From NCBI RefSeq assembly GCF_012933555.1, contig NZ_JABBPK010000001.1:4194001-4258000 (forward strand): DNA of 64,000 nucleotides, given 5' to 3'. Made by a program: the position numbers and the translations under genes. The stretch is from Niallia alba (GTDB taxonomy: Bacteria > Bacillota > Bacilli > Bacillales > Cytobacillaceae). Under the pieces are notes generated by a model that was not told where the DNA came from, searched no databases, and saw only the letters and a program-made list of their open reading frames with translations. Of the stretch, positions 45,350 to 54,777 are shown one piece after another; positions within the stretch are counted from its first letter, which is position 1, and each line of letters starts with the position of its first letter.

Positions 45350-46100
45350 TAACTCGATTGGGTTGGCTGATTTAACTTGATTTTGGCTGATATCCCGATT
45401 GGGTTGGCTGATATATTTTGATTTTGGCTGATATCCCGATTGGGTTGGCTGATATACTTTGATTTTGGCTGATATCTCGATTGGGTTGGCTGATATATTT
45501 TGATTTTGGCTGATATCCCGATTGGGTTGGCTGATATATTTTGATTTTGGCTGATATCCCGATTGGGTTGGCTGATATATTTTGATTTTGGCTGATATCT
45601 CGATTGGGTTGGCTGATATACTTTGATTTTGGCTGATATCCCGATTGGGTTGGCTGATATACTTTGATTTTGGCTGATATCCCGATTGGGTTGGCTGATT
45701 TACTTTGATTTTGGCTGATATCCCGATTGGGTTGGCTGATATATTTTGATTTTGGCTGATATCCCGATGCGGTTGGCTGATATACTTTGATTTTGGCTGA
45801 TATCCCGATTGGGTTGGCTGATATACTTTGATTTTGGCTGATATCTCGATTGGGTTGGCTGATTTACTTTGATTTTGGCTGATATCTCGATTGGGTTGGC
45901 TGATATACTTTGATTTTGGCTGATATCCCGATTGGGTTGGCTGATATACTTTGATTTTGGCTGATATCTCGATTGGGTTGGCTGATTTAACTTCTTTTTG
46001 ACTCCTATCTCCATATATTTCACTGATTTAACTTCTTTTTGACTCCTATCTCCATATATTTCACTAATATAACTTCTTTTTGGCTGATATCTCGATGCGT
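45350..46100. repeat. 41-bp tandem repeat array
   Basis: Sixteen head-to-tail copies of a 41-bp unit run from 45355 to 45985 in perfect register (CGATTGGG recurs at 45355 and every 41 bases to 45970). Each unit contains two GGCTGAT blocks, and copies differ at a few positions (TATCCCGA/TATCTCGA, TATATT/TATACT/TTTACT, one GATGCGG). Two further 41-bp units of different sequence (opening CTGATTTAAC) and a partial unit follow. The minus-strand 107-residue frame here is the repeat read as codons and is not a gene. Confidence 0.95.
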
Positions 46101-46163
46101 TTATCTAATAATATTTATTTATTGAAGCATAAATAAAAAAAACAGCTTTACACAAACAAGTCT

Positions 46164-47636
46164 TTAAAAAATTCCCTCTGCATCTCGTTCTTTTCTTCGA
46201 AATACCGAATAAAGAAAATAAATACCAATCAACACTAGAAGAATAAATAAAAGTAAAAATAAATAATGAAATCCTAACATCACTGCCTCAAATTCTGAGC
46301 GCCTAGTATCATTCATCCAATCGGTTATCGTTCCGTCTAACCATGTATTCATAAAGGTAATCGCAAGTGCTGTTCCGATTACCATTCCTATATTTCTAAG
46401 CAAAGCAATCGTACTGCTCATCATTCCTAAATATTGCAGGGGCACATATAGCATCATAATACTGTAATTAGGTGAGGTTAAAATCCCCATAGAAAAGCCT
46501 AATAAGCTAAGCAAAATAATTAAAGTGGATAAAGATGTCCCAGGAGATAAAAAGCTTAAACCTAGCATCGTAATACACAACAGTCCTAAGCCGACAACTA
46601 CTACCTTTGCTCCTCCAAACTTGTCTGATAAAGATCCACTGATTGGTCCAAGAACAGCAAGAAACAAAGGATAGCACATCAATAATAGCCCCGATTGCTC
46701 GGCAGAAAATCCCAAAACACCCCTTAAATAAAATGGCAAAATAACAGTGGAAGCAAATGCAGCACAATAGCTTGCCATTAATATTAATCCACCTGCTTTA
46801 ACAATCGGAGATGAAAAAATCGATGGCTGTATAAATGGGTACTCTTCTTTCTTGCTATGGAAAAAAAAGAAAAGAAAACAGGCAACACTGACACAAGCTA
46901 TTACTAATAAATATACCTTATAAACGCCTTCTCCAATCGAATTAAGTACAAAAACAAAAGTTACGATTCCCACACCAAAATAGATGCTTCCTTTGTAATC
47001 AAAGCTAGAATTTTCAAAGCTTCGATCCATTGGAACAAATTTTTGCGCTAAAAAATATGCCCCAATACTTATTGGCACCACAGTCCAAAATAAGCTATGC
47101 CACGAAAAAGCTTCAATGAAAAAACCACCAACAGATGGACCTAATAATGCACCAATCCCAACAGAGGTACTAATAATCCCAAGCGCCTTTCCACGATGTT
47201 TTTCTGGATAAGCATCTGTAACAATCGCCATATTAACTGCTTGGAGCATAGCAGCACCACTGCCTTGGATTACTCTTGCAATAATTAACAGAGGAATATT
47301 GAAAGATAGAGCTGCTCCACATGCTCCCACTGCAAAAATAAGATAACCAAGATTATGTATACGTTTCTTGCCAAACTGATCAGCTAGTTTCCCCATTAGA
47401 GGTAAAAATAACATAATCGATAGAAGGTAGCCATTGACAATCCATTGTGTAACGGAAAGCTTTGCAGAAAAGTCTATTGATATATCTGTTAAGGCAATAT
47501 TGACAAATCCAGCAGAAAAATGGGACAAAAATGCCCCAGTACAGACAGATATCAATAAAAGTATGGATTGGAATTTATGGTCCTCCGCTTTGGTGCCATC
47601 CCTAGCCTCGAAATAAGTTACTTTGTTTTTTACCAT
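46164..47636 (-). CDS. MFS drug/metabolite exporter, DHA2 (14-helix) type
   Basis: A 490-residue major facilitator protein. The ATG at 47636 has AAAGG nine bases upstream; the ATG three codons earlier overlaps that site. Loop 2-3 carries motif A (GKLADQFGKKRIHNLG) and helix 5 has the antiporter motif LGPSVGGFFIEA, which together with the predicted 14 helices point to the EmrB/QacA group of H+-coupled exporters. The substrate is unknown. It lies downstream of the isochorismatase-like gene and the ABC transporter on the same strand, with gaps of about 190 and 70 bp, so it may or may not be in the same transcript. Confidence 0.87.
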   Translation of the reverse strand: MVKNKVTYFEARDGTKAEDHKFQSILLLISVCTGAFLSHFSAGFVNIALTDISIDFSAKLSVTQWIVNGYLLSIMLFLPLMGKLADQFGKKRIHNLGYLIFAVGACGAALSFNIPLLIIARVIQGSGAAMLQAVNMAIVTDAYPEKHRGKALGIISTSVGIGALLGPSVGGFFIEAFSWHSLFWTVVPISIGAYFLAQKFVPMDRSFENSSFDYKGSIYFGVGIVTFVFVLNSIGEGVYKVYLLVIACVSVACFLFFFFHSKKEEYPFIQPSIFSSPIVKAGGLILMASYCAAFASTVILPFYLRGVLGFSAEQSGLLLMCYPLFLAVLGPISGSLSDKFGGAKVVVVGLGLLCITMLGLSFLSPGTSLSTLIILLSLLGFSMGILTSPNYSIMMLYVPLQYLGMMSSTIALLRNIGMVIGTALAITFMNTWLDGTITDWMNDTRRSEFEAVMLGFHYLFLLLFILLVLIGIYFLYSVFRRKERDAEGIF

Positions 47637-47827
47637 TCGAATCATCCTTTATGATGGTGAACATCTGTGTTCTCTATAATATGACGTTCAACTATTCTCT
47701 CATAGTTGGTAATATCCTTTCATACCGCTAAATCTACAATATTCCTATGGGAGGAATGGGAGCTTCTTGCCTTCACCCACTTTCGGCAGAAATCAAGTCT
47801 ATTCCACTCCATCCATTCACAATAAAA

Positions 47828-48460
47828 TCATTCGCTTCCTACTGGTAAAGCATGAATAGATTTAACAACTTCTTTACTTGTAGCAACTGTTCCAAAGAAT
47901 TGATTGATTGTTTGCAAAGTCATATCATGTGCCTCTTTTGAGAAGGCGGCAGTACAATCAGATAAGAAAATAACATCATAATCAAGCATAAAGCCGTCTC
48001 TTGCTGTTGATTCCACACAAATATTTGTACTAACACCTGCCATTAAAAGAGTTTGGATTTTCAAAGCTCTCAATACGGAATCCAATCTTGTATTAATAAA
48101 TGCACTATATCTATGTTTTATCACGATTACATCTTTATTCTCTGGTTCTAATTGATAAAATTCTGCTCCCCACGTATCCTTTCTGCAAAGGTTCTTCTGA
48201 TTTTTTCCTTTTAATCGTTTAATCCACGTTTCTGAATCGGTACTATCCTCATGGATGGTTTGAATATAAATAATGGGGACATTTATTTCTTTCATGGAAG
48301 TAATCATGCTTTTCAGATTTGGCATCATTTCATCCACCATAGATACATCCAAATCCTGTTTAGCTAAACTTCCTTCTTTATGACAATAATCATTCTGAAC
48401 ATCAACAATTAGTAGAGCACTATGTTTAGGATCCCATTCCAGCTGATTCATCCATTTCAT
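47828..48460 (-). CDS. Isochorismatase-like cysteine hydrolase
   Basis: A 210-residue hydrolase of the isochorismatase/nicotinamidase fold. The catalytic triad is visible as Asp in LLIVDVQNDYC, Lys in VIKHRYSAF and Cys in AGVSTNICVESTARDG, with the cis-peptide before the nucleophile. Members hydrolyse amides such as nicotinamide, N-carbamoyl compounds, ureidoacrylate or biuret; the substrate cannot be read here. It sits directly downstream of an SsuABC-type importer, which suggests that the imported compound is an amide or ureide. This is inference from position. Confidence 0.88.
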   Translation of the reverse strand: MKWMNQLEWDPKHSALLIVDVQNDYCHKEGSLAKQDLDVSMVDEMMPNLKSMITSMKEINVPIIYIQTIHEDSTDSETWIKRLKGKNQKNLCRKDTWGAEFYQLEPENKDVIVIKHRYSAFINTRLDSVLRALKIQTLLMAGVSTNICVESTARDGFMLDYDVIFLSDCTAAFSKEAHDMTLQTINQFFGTVATSKEVVKSIHALPVGSE

Positions 48461-48532
48461 CCTTTCCAGACAATTTCATTTTCGTGATTTTTACCTCATT
48501 CCATATGCCTTCTTTTCAAAAATGATTACCAG

Positions 48533-49567
48533 TTATTTAGAAAGCTCCTCCACAAATTGCATGTCAATTAATTCATCATAGCTATATCCATTTGTATAAA
48601 CGCCTGTTTTTTCGACAACCTCCATTGGTTTTGCAAGGGCTTCTTCGGAAATAAATCCATCTTTACTCCAAAGGCTATCTGCATATGCTCGATCAAGTGA
48701 CGCCTTCAAGCTTTCTTCTGTAGTAGAAGGAAATTCCTGTTTTAAAATTTCCATTGCTAACTCATGATCCTCATCTATCGCCTTTAGTCCTTTCATCACA
48801 GCTCTTACAAAGCTTTTTACCGTCTCTGGTTGTTCTTCTATTGTCGACTTTTTTACACTTAATACAGAATAGGGATAATCGCCGAGACTGGCAAAGCTGT
48901 AAAATGGTTCAGCCCAGACTCCCTTATTTATTCCTTCTGTAATCTGGGGTTCTGCTCCATTTGCTATATCTGCTTGCCCTGATTCTACTAATGAAACGAC
49001 AGCACTTGCATCTGCTGGTTCTTCTAGTTTGACGTCTTTTTCAGGATCTAATCCTACATCCATTATTAACCATCGAGTTAGTAAATTGGGGCTTCCTCCG
49101 AAACGTCCCGCTGCAATTGTTTTCCCTTTTAAATAGTCAGCAAGGCCCTCCTTACTAGTATTTGCTATTGTTTGATCTGTATCCGCCATTAAATATACAT
49201 TGGCTCGATTTACGACATTTACTACCGAAACAATTGGATCAGAGTTCCCTGTGTTTGCCATTTGATTCGATTCTGGACCACCGATATTTCCCCAGGCATC
49301 ACCACTAACTACAGAAGTAACATGAGCGCCACCTGTTGCTGTAATTACTTCGACCTCAAGCCCCTCTTCCTCAAAAAAACCTTCTCGAATCGCTGCATAT
49401 AAAGGCAAGTAGCCTATTAAGTGAACCGGCTCTGCAATGACAAGCTTCTTTGTTCCATTTCCAGACGATTTTTCTTCACTTGCTCCTTTGGTTGACGAAC
49501 ATCCACTCAAAATCATTAAAAGAAGTAACAGATAAACTCCAACTTTAAAGTGACCACTCTTTTTCAT
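48533..49567 (-). CDS. ABC transporter substrate-binding lipoprotein (SsuA/NMT1-like)
   Basis: A 344-residue binding protein. The ATG at 49567 is chosen: GGGAGAG lies six bases before, and the protein starts MKKSGHFKVGVYLLLLLMILSGC with a lipobox (LSGC). The mature part has LVIAEPVHLIGYLPLYAAIR then EGFFEEEGLEVE, the opening of NMT1/SsuA-like periplasmic folds, and a second lobe with ADIANGAEPQ. Relatives bind sulfonates, nitrate, pyrimidine precursors of thiamine or taurine. It follows the permease gene in the same operon. Confidence 0.9.
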   Translation of the reverse strand: MKKSGHFKVGVYLLLLLMILSGCSSTKGASEEKSSGNGTKKLVIAEPVHLIGYLPLYAAIREGFFEEEGLEVEVITATGGAHVTSVVSGDAWGNIGGPESNQMANTGNSDPIVSVVNVVNRANVYLMADTDQTIANTSKEGLADYLKGKTIAAGRFGGSPNLLTRWLIMDVGLDPEKDVKLEEPADASAVVSLVESGQADIANGAEPQITEGINKGVWAEPFYSFASLGDYPYSVLSVKKSTIEEQPETVKSFVRAVMKGLKAIDEDHELAMEILKQEFPSTTEESLKASLDRAYADSLWSKDGFISEEALAKPMEVVEKTGVYTNGYSYDELIDMQFVEELSK

Positions 49568-49624
49568 GTGAACTCTCCCCCTATATGCACACTTTTTATA
49601 TACATTTGATAAAGCTAATAGCAT

Positions 49625-50488
49625 TTATTCTCTAATTCGATTTCCTCTCAATAAGCGTTTTTCTAACCAAACGGTGCCTCCATACATAAGTACAGATAAT
49701 ATAGATAAAACAACAACTCCTACCCAAACTAAATTTATATTCATAATCTGGCCAGCATATAAAATCATGCGGCCGATTCCTTGTCTTGAACTAATAAATT
49801 CACCTACAATTGTCCCAGCTAAGGCTAAAGCAATATTGATTTTTAAGCTACTGACAATCCATGGCATTGCTGATGGAATAACAACTTTCATGAAAATATG
49901 ATGTTTTTTCGCTCCGAGGGAAAAGAGCATCTTTTCTAAATCAGCATCAACACTTTTTACCCCACTATGTGCAGCTATCGCTGTTACAATAACGGTCATC
50001 ATAAGTGCTAAAACCACTTTTGAACTAAAACCAATCCCAAAAAGAATAACTAAAACAGGAGCTAACGCTAGTTTTGGTATGGCATTAAAGGCAACTAAAT
50101 AAGGCTCGGCTATTTTTGCATAAAAATAAGACCACCAAAAGGATAATCCAAGCAATGCACCAAAAAATGTCCCTAAAAGAAAGCCGATAATAGTAGCACC
50201 TGAAGTATATATGAGATCACTCCATAAAGTTCCTTCCGTAAAGGCAATAACGGCTGTTTCCCATATAATCGTCGGGCTACTCCAATAATAAGAATCGATT
50301 ACTTCCCACTTCGCCAGCAGTTCCCAAAACACAAAAAAGAGGATCCCTATTAAAATCTGCCCAATAATAGTTATTCGCTTTCTCCTTTTCTCCTTCAGCT
50401 CTTCATCCTCCATAATAACGGGAAATGCTTCTACCTCTTGCAATTTTAGCTCCTGTTGGAAGATGATTTGCTCTGAATTGTCGCGCAT
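49625..50488 (-). CDS. ABC transporter permease (SsuC-like)
   Basis: A 287-residue membrane protein of the BPD_transp_1 family with a cytoplasmic N-terminus and six helices. The EAA loop reads SLGAKKHHIFMKVVIPSAMPWIVSSLKI, and later ALAGTIVGEFISSRQGIG matches SsuC/TauC-type permeases. GGAGGAATAAAT precedes the ATG. It forms the importer with the lipoprotein at 48533 and the ATPase at 50511. Confidence 0.92.
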   Translation of the reverse strand: MRDNSEQIIFQQELKLQEVEAFPVIMEDEELKEKRRKRITIIGQILIGILFFVFWELLAKWEVIDSYYWSSPTIIWETAVIAFTEGTLWSDLIYTSGATIIGFLLGTFFGALLGLSFWWSYFYAKIAEPYLVAFNAIPKLALAPVLVILFGIGFSSKVVLALMMTVIVTAIAAHSGVKSVDADLEKMLFSLGAKKHHIFMKVVIPSAMPWIVSSLKINIALALAGTIVGEFISSRQGIGRMILYAGQIMNINLVWVGVVVLSILSVLMYGGTVWLEKRLLRGNRIRE

Positions 50489-50510
50489 ATTTATTCCTCC
50501 TACCCTACAT

Positions 50511-51281
50511 TTATTTTTCTAGCAGAACTTCTTCCTTTAATAACGCAAATAAATGCTGTTTCAAATCAATAAATGCTGGCTGTAATAACGTATTTTCATT
50601 TCTTGGTCTTGGTAAATGTACCTCTACCTTTTCTTTTATTCGTCCAGGTCTTGGAGATAACACATAGATTTCATCTGACAAATATATCGCTTCATCGATA
50701 TCATGGGTCACAAACAGAATCGTTTTCTTAAAATCAGTCCAAATCTGGAGCAGCCATGTTTGCATCAATAAACGCGTCTGTGCATCTAGAGCACCAAATG
50801 GTTCATCGAGCAAAATAATATCTTGGTCATATAAAAGTGTGCGTAATAATGCAGCTCTTTGTCTCATTCCGCCTGATAATTCATCTGGATAATGATGTTC
50901 AAATCCCTCTAACCCGTATTTTTGAAGAAGCGGCATTGCTCGTTCAACTGCTTCTTTCCTACTCACCCCCTTGATTTCCAATCCTAAAATCACATTTTGT
51001 AAAATACTTCTCCACGGTAGAAGTAAATCTTTTTGAAGCATATAGCCTACATTTCCATTTTTGCCGACAATATTTTTGCCATCGAGGAGAATCTCACCAC
51101 TTGTTGGTTTAATTAGACCAGCAATAATATTAAATAATGTCGATTTTCCACATCCACTTGGACCAATTAAGCTGATAAATTTTCCTTCTGTGATTTTCAA
51201 ATTGGCATCTTTTAAGGCCACTACTTCCTTTCCTTCTTTTTTAAAAATCTTATTCGTATGGCGAACTTCTAGTTTATACAT
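50511..51281 (-). CDS. ABC transporter ATPase (SsuB-like)
   Basis: A 256-residue ATPase. The ATG at 51281 is preferred since GGGAG lies seven bases before it and the protein then starts MYKLEVRHTNKIF. Walker A GPSGCGKST, Q-loop LQKDLLLPWRS, signature LSGGMRQRAALLRTL, Walker B IILLDEPFGALD, switch His FVTHD and the C-terminal VLSPRPGRIKEKVEV are of the nitrate/sulfonate/taurine type. First gene of the ATPase-permease-binding protein-hydrolase run on the minus strand. Confidence 0.93.
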   Translation of the reverse strand: MYKLEVRHTNKIFKKEGKEVVALKDANLKITEGKFISLIGPSGCGKSTLFNIIAGLIKPTSGEILLDGKNIVGKNGNVGYMLQKDLLLPWRSILQNVILGLEIKGVSRKEAVERAMPLLQKYGLEGFEHHYPDELSGGMRQRAALLRTLLYDQDIILLDEPFGALDAQTRLLMQTWLLQIWTDFKKTILFVTHDIDEAIYLSDEIYVLSPRPGRIKEKVEVHLPRPRNENTLLQPAFIDLKQHLFALLKEEVLLEK

Positions 51282-51363
51282 AAATGAGCTCCCTTCCATT
51301 AAGAATATTGTTCTCTTTAAATACACCACGTTAATTTTCATTGCTTGAACTTGCTAATCCCAA

Positions 51364-51420
51364 TAAAAAAACCGCCAGAATTTCCTGAGTGTTATAACTC
51401 AGTGTAATTCTGACGGTTTT
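51364..51420 (-). terminator. Terminator of the DUF2294-like gene
   Basis: AAAACCG(T/C)CAGAATT arms with an inner CTGAGTGTTATAACTCAG hairpin. The minus-strand side has a run of T residues and follows the stop at 51445. Confidence 0.85.
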
Positions 51421-51444
51421 CCTGCTCTCTTGTAAGGAGTTCAT

Positions 51445-51840
51445 TTAACCAGCCAAATAGGATTCAATTTTCTTGTCCAAGACGATAATCGTTCCACTTA
51501 TTTCTTTCATGGAATCATAATCCTTTAATATTAACTGCACGTTAAAGTGTAGTTTTTCCTCTAAGTTACGCAAAAGCAACTCCTTGTATTTGTCAATTAG
51601 TAGACGATCAATGATCTCCGCTAGGCTATCACTTGAACTTTCGATAATTTCCAGTACAGGGATACGCTTATGCTTAGCAATAATGATAATTTTATTATCC
51701 ATTAGACTAATCTGCTGTTCGGTTAGACCAACTTTAAAAATCAATTGATTTACAAGATTGTTTTCCCTCATGATGCTTTGTTTCAATTCTCCTAGTGTTC
51801 TTGGTAGTTGATCAACTAATATAATTATCACCCCCCAATA
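51445..51840 (-). CDS. DUF2294-like protein, non-standard or uncertain start
   Basis: The likely protein begins near ILVDQLPRTLGELKQSIMRE and has about 125 residues. The last part, DKYKELLLRNLEEKLHFNVQ followed by LILKDYDSMKEISGTIIVLD, resembles the C-terminal half of DUF2294 proteins (LRRRLLE..., VVSVHSDIST..., IVFTLD). A strong GGGGGGTGAT ribosome binding site ends at about 51830, but the in-frame codons after it are ATA, ATT, ATA, TTA, with no ATG, GTG or TTG. Either ATT/ATA is the start, GTG within the site is used, or a mutation has removed the start. A frame open to 51954 has an unlikely hydrophobic N-terminus. Function of the family is not known to me. Confidence 0.5.
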   Translation of the reverse strand, partial: YWGVIIILVDQLPRTLGELKQSIMRENNLVNQLIFKVGLTEQQISLMDNKIIIIAKHKRIPVLEIIESSSDSLAEIIDRLLIDKYKELLLRNLEEKLHFNVQLILKDYDSMKEISGTIIVLDKKIESYLAG

Positions 51841-52035
51841 GATATAGCAGAACGAATGAGTCATTCCTTTGCCTATCAAATGCTCCAAGCACATAAGCAA
51901 AACGTAATCTACTTGTATAAAAAAGAGAATATTCTGTTTATTGGATAATACCATATCTTTGTACGACTTTCTTTCATTTTGTCAGATTTTCTTACTCTAT
52001 TTTTTATAGCAGATTGTAAAACCCAGGTAAACTAC

Positions 52036-53475
52036 TTAGATGTCAAGTTCTAAAGAAAGGAATTTATATTCTAAATAGTCCTCTAATCCATATTTTCCAC
52101 CTTCACGGCCCACTCCAGATTCTTTTACTCCGCCAAATGGTGCTTGCGCAGTAGTAGGTACTGGATCATTGATACCAATTATTCCATATTCAAGTCCTTC
52201 AGACATTCTAAAGACTCGAGATACATCTTTTGTATAAAAATATGCTGCTAATCCATAGGAAGTATCATTGGCTAAGCGTAATGCTTCCTCTTCTGTATCA
52301 AATTCAAAAATTGGCGCTACCGGACCGAATGTTTCTTCTGTCGCAATTTTCATCTCATGGGTGGCATGTAATAAAATCGTCGGTTCATAGAAATGACCTT
52401 TTTCAAACATTTCGCCTGCTGGTTTTTTTCCTCCATATACTACTTGAGCCCCTTTATTAATAGAATCTTGAATATGATCCTCTGTTTTCGCAACAGCTGC
52501 TTCATTAATAAGTGGTCCAATTGTTACTTCCGGCTGCAGACCATTTCCAACAACCAATTTCTTCATTTTTGTTACCAAGATATCAGCAAAACGCTCTGCA
52601 ATTGTTTTCTGAGCATAAATGCGATTGGTGCATATACATGTCTGTCCTGCATTACGGAACTTACTTGCAATAACACCTTCAGCTGCTTTTTCTAAATCAG
52701 CATCCTCGAAAATAATAAAAGGAGCATGTCCACCCAGCTCCATTGAAATCTTCTTCATCGTTGCAGACGCTTTTGCTGCTAGCTCTTTTCCAACTTTTGT
52801 TGATCCTGTAAAGGTTATTTTTCTTACTTCTTGTCTTTCCATCATCGCATCTCCAATGGAAGCTGCATCACCGTGGACTAAATTCAACACTCCTTTTGGC
52901 AGTCCGACTTCATGAAAAACCTTCATTACCTCGATTGCTGTTAAAGGAGTCGATTCAGCTGGTTTCAAAACAACCGTACACCCTGCAGCCAGTGCTGGAG
53001 CAATTTTTCTGGCAAGCATAGCAATTGGAAAATTCCATGGTGTAATCGCACCAACTACACCTACCGGCTGTCTTAATACAATAATCCGCTTTGTTTCAGA
53101 ACTAGCAGGAATCGTATCACCATAGATTCGTTTTCCTTCTTCGGCATACCATTCCAGATAATCAGCAGCTAAGTTAATCTCACCCTTTGATTCTGCAATC
53201 GGTTTTCCCATTTCAGTCGTAATGATTCTTGCTAATTCCTCTGTTTTTTCCCGGAGCTTATCTGCTACCGTTTTTAAATAGTTAGAACGTTCTTTAGCTG
53301 TTTTCTTCGCCCATAAAGGTAGCGCACTACTTGCTGCATCGATCGCCAGATGTCCGTCTTCTCTTCCTCCTCTTGCTACATGTTCAATAACTTCTCCTGT
53401 AGCTGGATTATAGACAGAATAAGACTCCCCTGAGACTGAATGACGCCATTCCCCATTCATATACTGCATTTTCAT
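52036..53475 (-). CDS. NAD(P)-dependent aldehyde dehydrogenase, GabD-like
   Basis: A 479-residue aldehyde dehydrogenase. ITPWNFPIAMLARK and FTGSTKVGKEL form the cofactor site; ELGGHAPFIIF holds the general-base Glu, and RNAGQTCICTNRIY holds the catalytic Cys with a second Cys two residues on, as in SSADH-type (GabD) enzymes. Length is typical. Succinate semialdehyde is the most likely substrate by similarity; related semialdehydes are possible. No GABA aminotransferase is near. AAAGGAG precedes the ATG. Confidence 0.88.
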   Translation of the reverse strand: MKMQYMNGEWRHSVSGESYSVYNPATGEVIEHVARGGREDGHLAIDAASSALPLWAKKTAKERSNYLKTVADKLREKTEELARIITTEMGKPIAESKGEINLAADYLEWYAEEGKRIYGDTIPASSETKRIIVLRQPVGVVGAITPWNFPIAMLARKIAPALAAGCTVVLKPAESTPLTAIEVMKVFHEVGLPKGVLNLVHGDAASIGDAMMERQEVRKITFTGSTKVGKELAAKASATMKKISMELGGHAPFIIFEDADLEKAAEGVIASKFRNAGQTCICTNRIYAQKTIAERFADILVTKMKKLVVGNGLQPEVTIGPLINEAAVAKTEDHIQDSINKGAQVVYGGKKPAGEMFEKGHFYEPTILLHATHEMKIATEETFGPVAPIFEFDTEEEALRLANDTSYGLAAYFYTKDVSRVFRMSEGLEYGIIGINDPVPTTAQAPFGGVKESGVGREGGKYGLEDYLEYKFLSLELDI

Positions 53476-53587
53476 TCTCCTTTCTCCAATGTTGTTTTCT
53501 TATCATAACAAAGATTTTCGCTAATTCCACTTGATTAGCTTTGTCTCGACATACAATTAAATTTAGATTACGACTCTTATAAAAAAA

Positions 53588-53597
53588 CAGAGCATCT
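53588..53597 (-). terminator. Right half of a terminator split by the IS1595 insertion
   Basis: CAGAGCATC at 53588-53596 and the matching GAATACTCTG at 55157-55166 would form one hairpin (ACAGAG with CTCTGT, plus more pairs) followed by T residues on the minus strand if the IS and one copy of TTTTTTAA were removed. The reconstructed terminator would end the gene at 55305. Confidence 0.55.
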
Positions 53598-53696
53598 TTT
53601 TTTAAGGCTCTGTTTAAGGTAAATGTTGATATTTGATACCTGTCGCAAATCTTGATATAATCAACACAAGAACAAACATTCGGGGAGGTTATCAAG

Positions 53697-54678
53697 GTGA
53701 GCAAAGCGTTTAGCAACTTGTTAAAGCATATAGACAAATTACCACACCCAAAAAGAACAAGTGTATCAATGGGTTAAACGCTATGTTGACCCTTCTTCCT
53801 CGGCTGGTGGTCGGTTAATCAATGAAATGAGGGACACGTTGTTCGGTTCGGCAAAGTTAAGGGTCATCAACGGTATCGTTGCAAAAGTTGCAGAAAGACC
53901 TTTACAGATACAACTAATACAGTTCTTTATCGCACACGAAAAGGTAACGAATGGATTACATTTGTTGATTGTATGTTCAAAGGATATTCCCTACGAAAAT
54001 CGGCTGACATCGTTGGGGTAACTTGGGTTACGCTTTTTTACTGGCGGCATAAACTACTGACTGCTTTAAAACAAATGGATGTTGAACATTTTTGAAGGTA
54101 TCGTTGAAATTGACGAGACCTATTTCCTATACTCTCAAAAGGGGCAACGTGGCATCGCTGACCGTAAACCTCGCAAACGTGGCGGTAAATCCAAGCTCAG
54201 AGGAATCAGCCACGAACAGGTTTGTGTTCTCGTTGCCAGAGACCGAACTAAATCAACTATCTCCAAAGTTGCCTGTATGGGGCGTATTGTAAAACCGAAA
54301 GTCGATGCCTTGATTGGTTCTAAACTTTCAAACGAGAATGTGATTGTAACCGATGCGTGGAGAGCCTATAAAACCTATGCAAAAGAAAAAGGTTTAGAGC
54401 ATTATCGGATAAAATCTGATAATGGAAAACACGTTATTAAGGGCTTATATCACATCCAGAACGTCAATGGTCTCCATTCTCGTTTAAAACAATGGATAAA
54501 TCGCTTTAAAGGTGTGGCTACGAAATATCTTGATAATTACCTTGCTTGGTTGTTATTTGTCGATAGTCGTAGTAACGAAAGCACTAATCAACATTTAAAA
54601 GAGTTCCTATTAACATCATTTGTGTTTGAAATGACTGACACATATGATAGTTTGAGGCTATCAAAATTTAATGTGTAG
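53697..54678 (+). pseudogene. Decayed IS1595-family transposase
   Basis: The protein is split over at least four reading-frame pieces. It starts with GTG at 53697 (after GGGGAGG), reading MSKAFSNLLKHIDKL, then shifts near 53760 to EQVYQWVKRYVDPSS, near 53850 to KVKGHQRYRCKSCRKTF (zinc-ribbon half), and near 54093 to the catalytic part EGIVEIDETYF (first Asp/Glu), VTDAWRAYKTY (second Asp) and NVNGLHSRLKQWINRFKGV with the His and Glu (DDNK/E type). With several shifts in a row the protein cannot be made; the element is not self-mobile. Confidence 0.85.
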
Positions 54679-54777
54679 CCCTTATTCAATTAACGAAGTA
54701 GAAATTACAAAAATTTACAAAATTATCACATTTTTCTGTTACAATTGGAACGTGAATAGATGAAAGGAGGTAGTATC

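Noticed and set aside
45361-45985. Possible CRISPR array
   Set aside because: The units are contiguous 41-bp copies with no unique spacers between repeats and no cas gene near.
45700-46023. 107-residue minus-strand frame with repeated NRDISQNQS-like motifs
   Set aside because: It is the 41-bp repeat array read in codons; three units give one 41-residue period. There is no ribosome binding site and no stop-free selection beyond the repeat itself.
53761-54021. Separate 86-residue gene
   Set aside because: It is a piece of the frameshifted IS1595 transposase.
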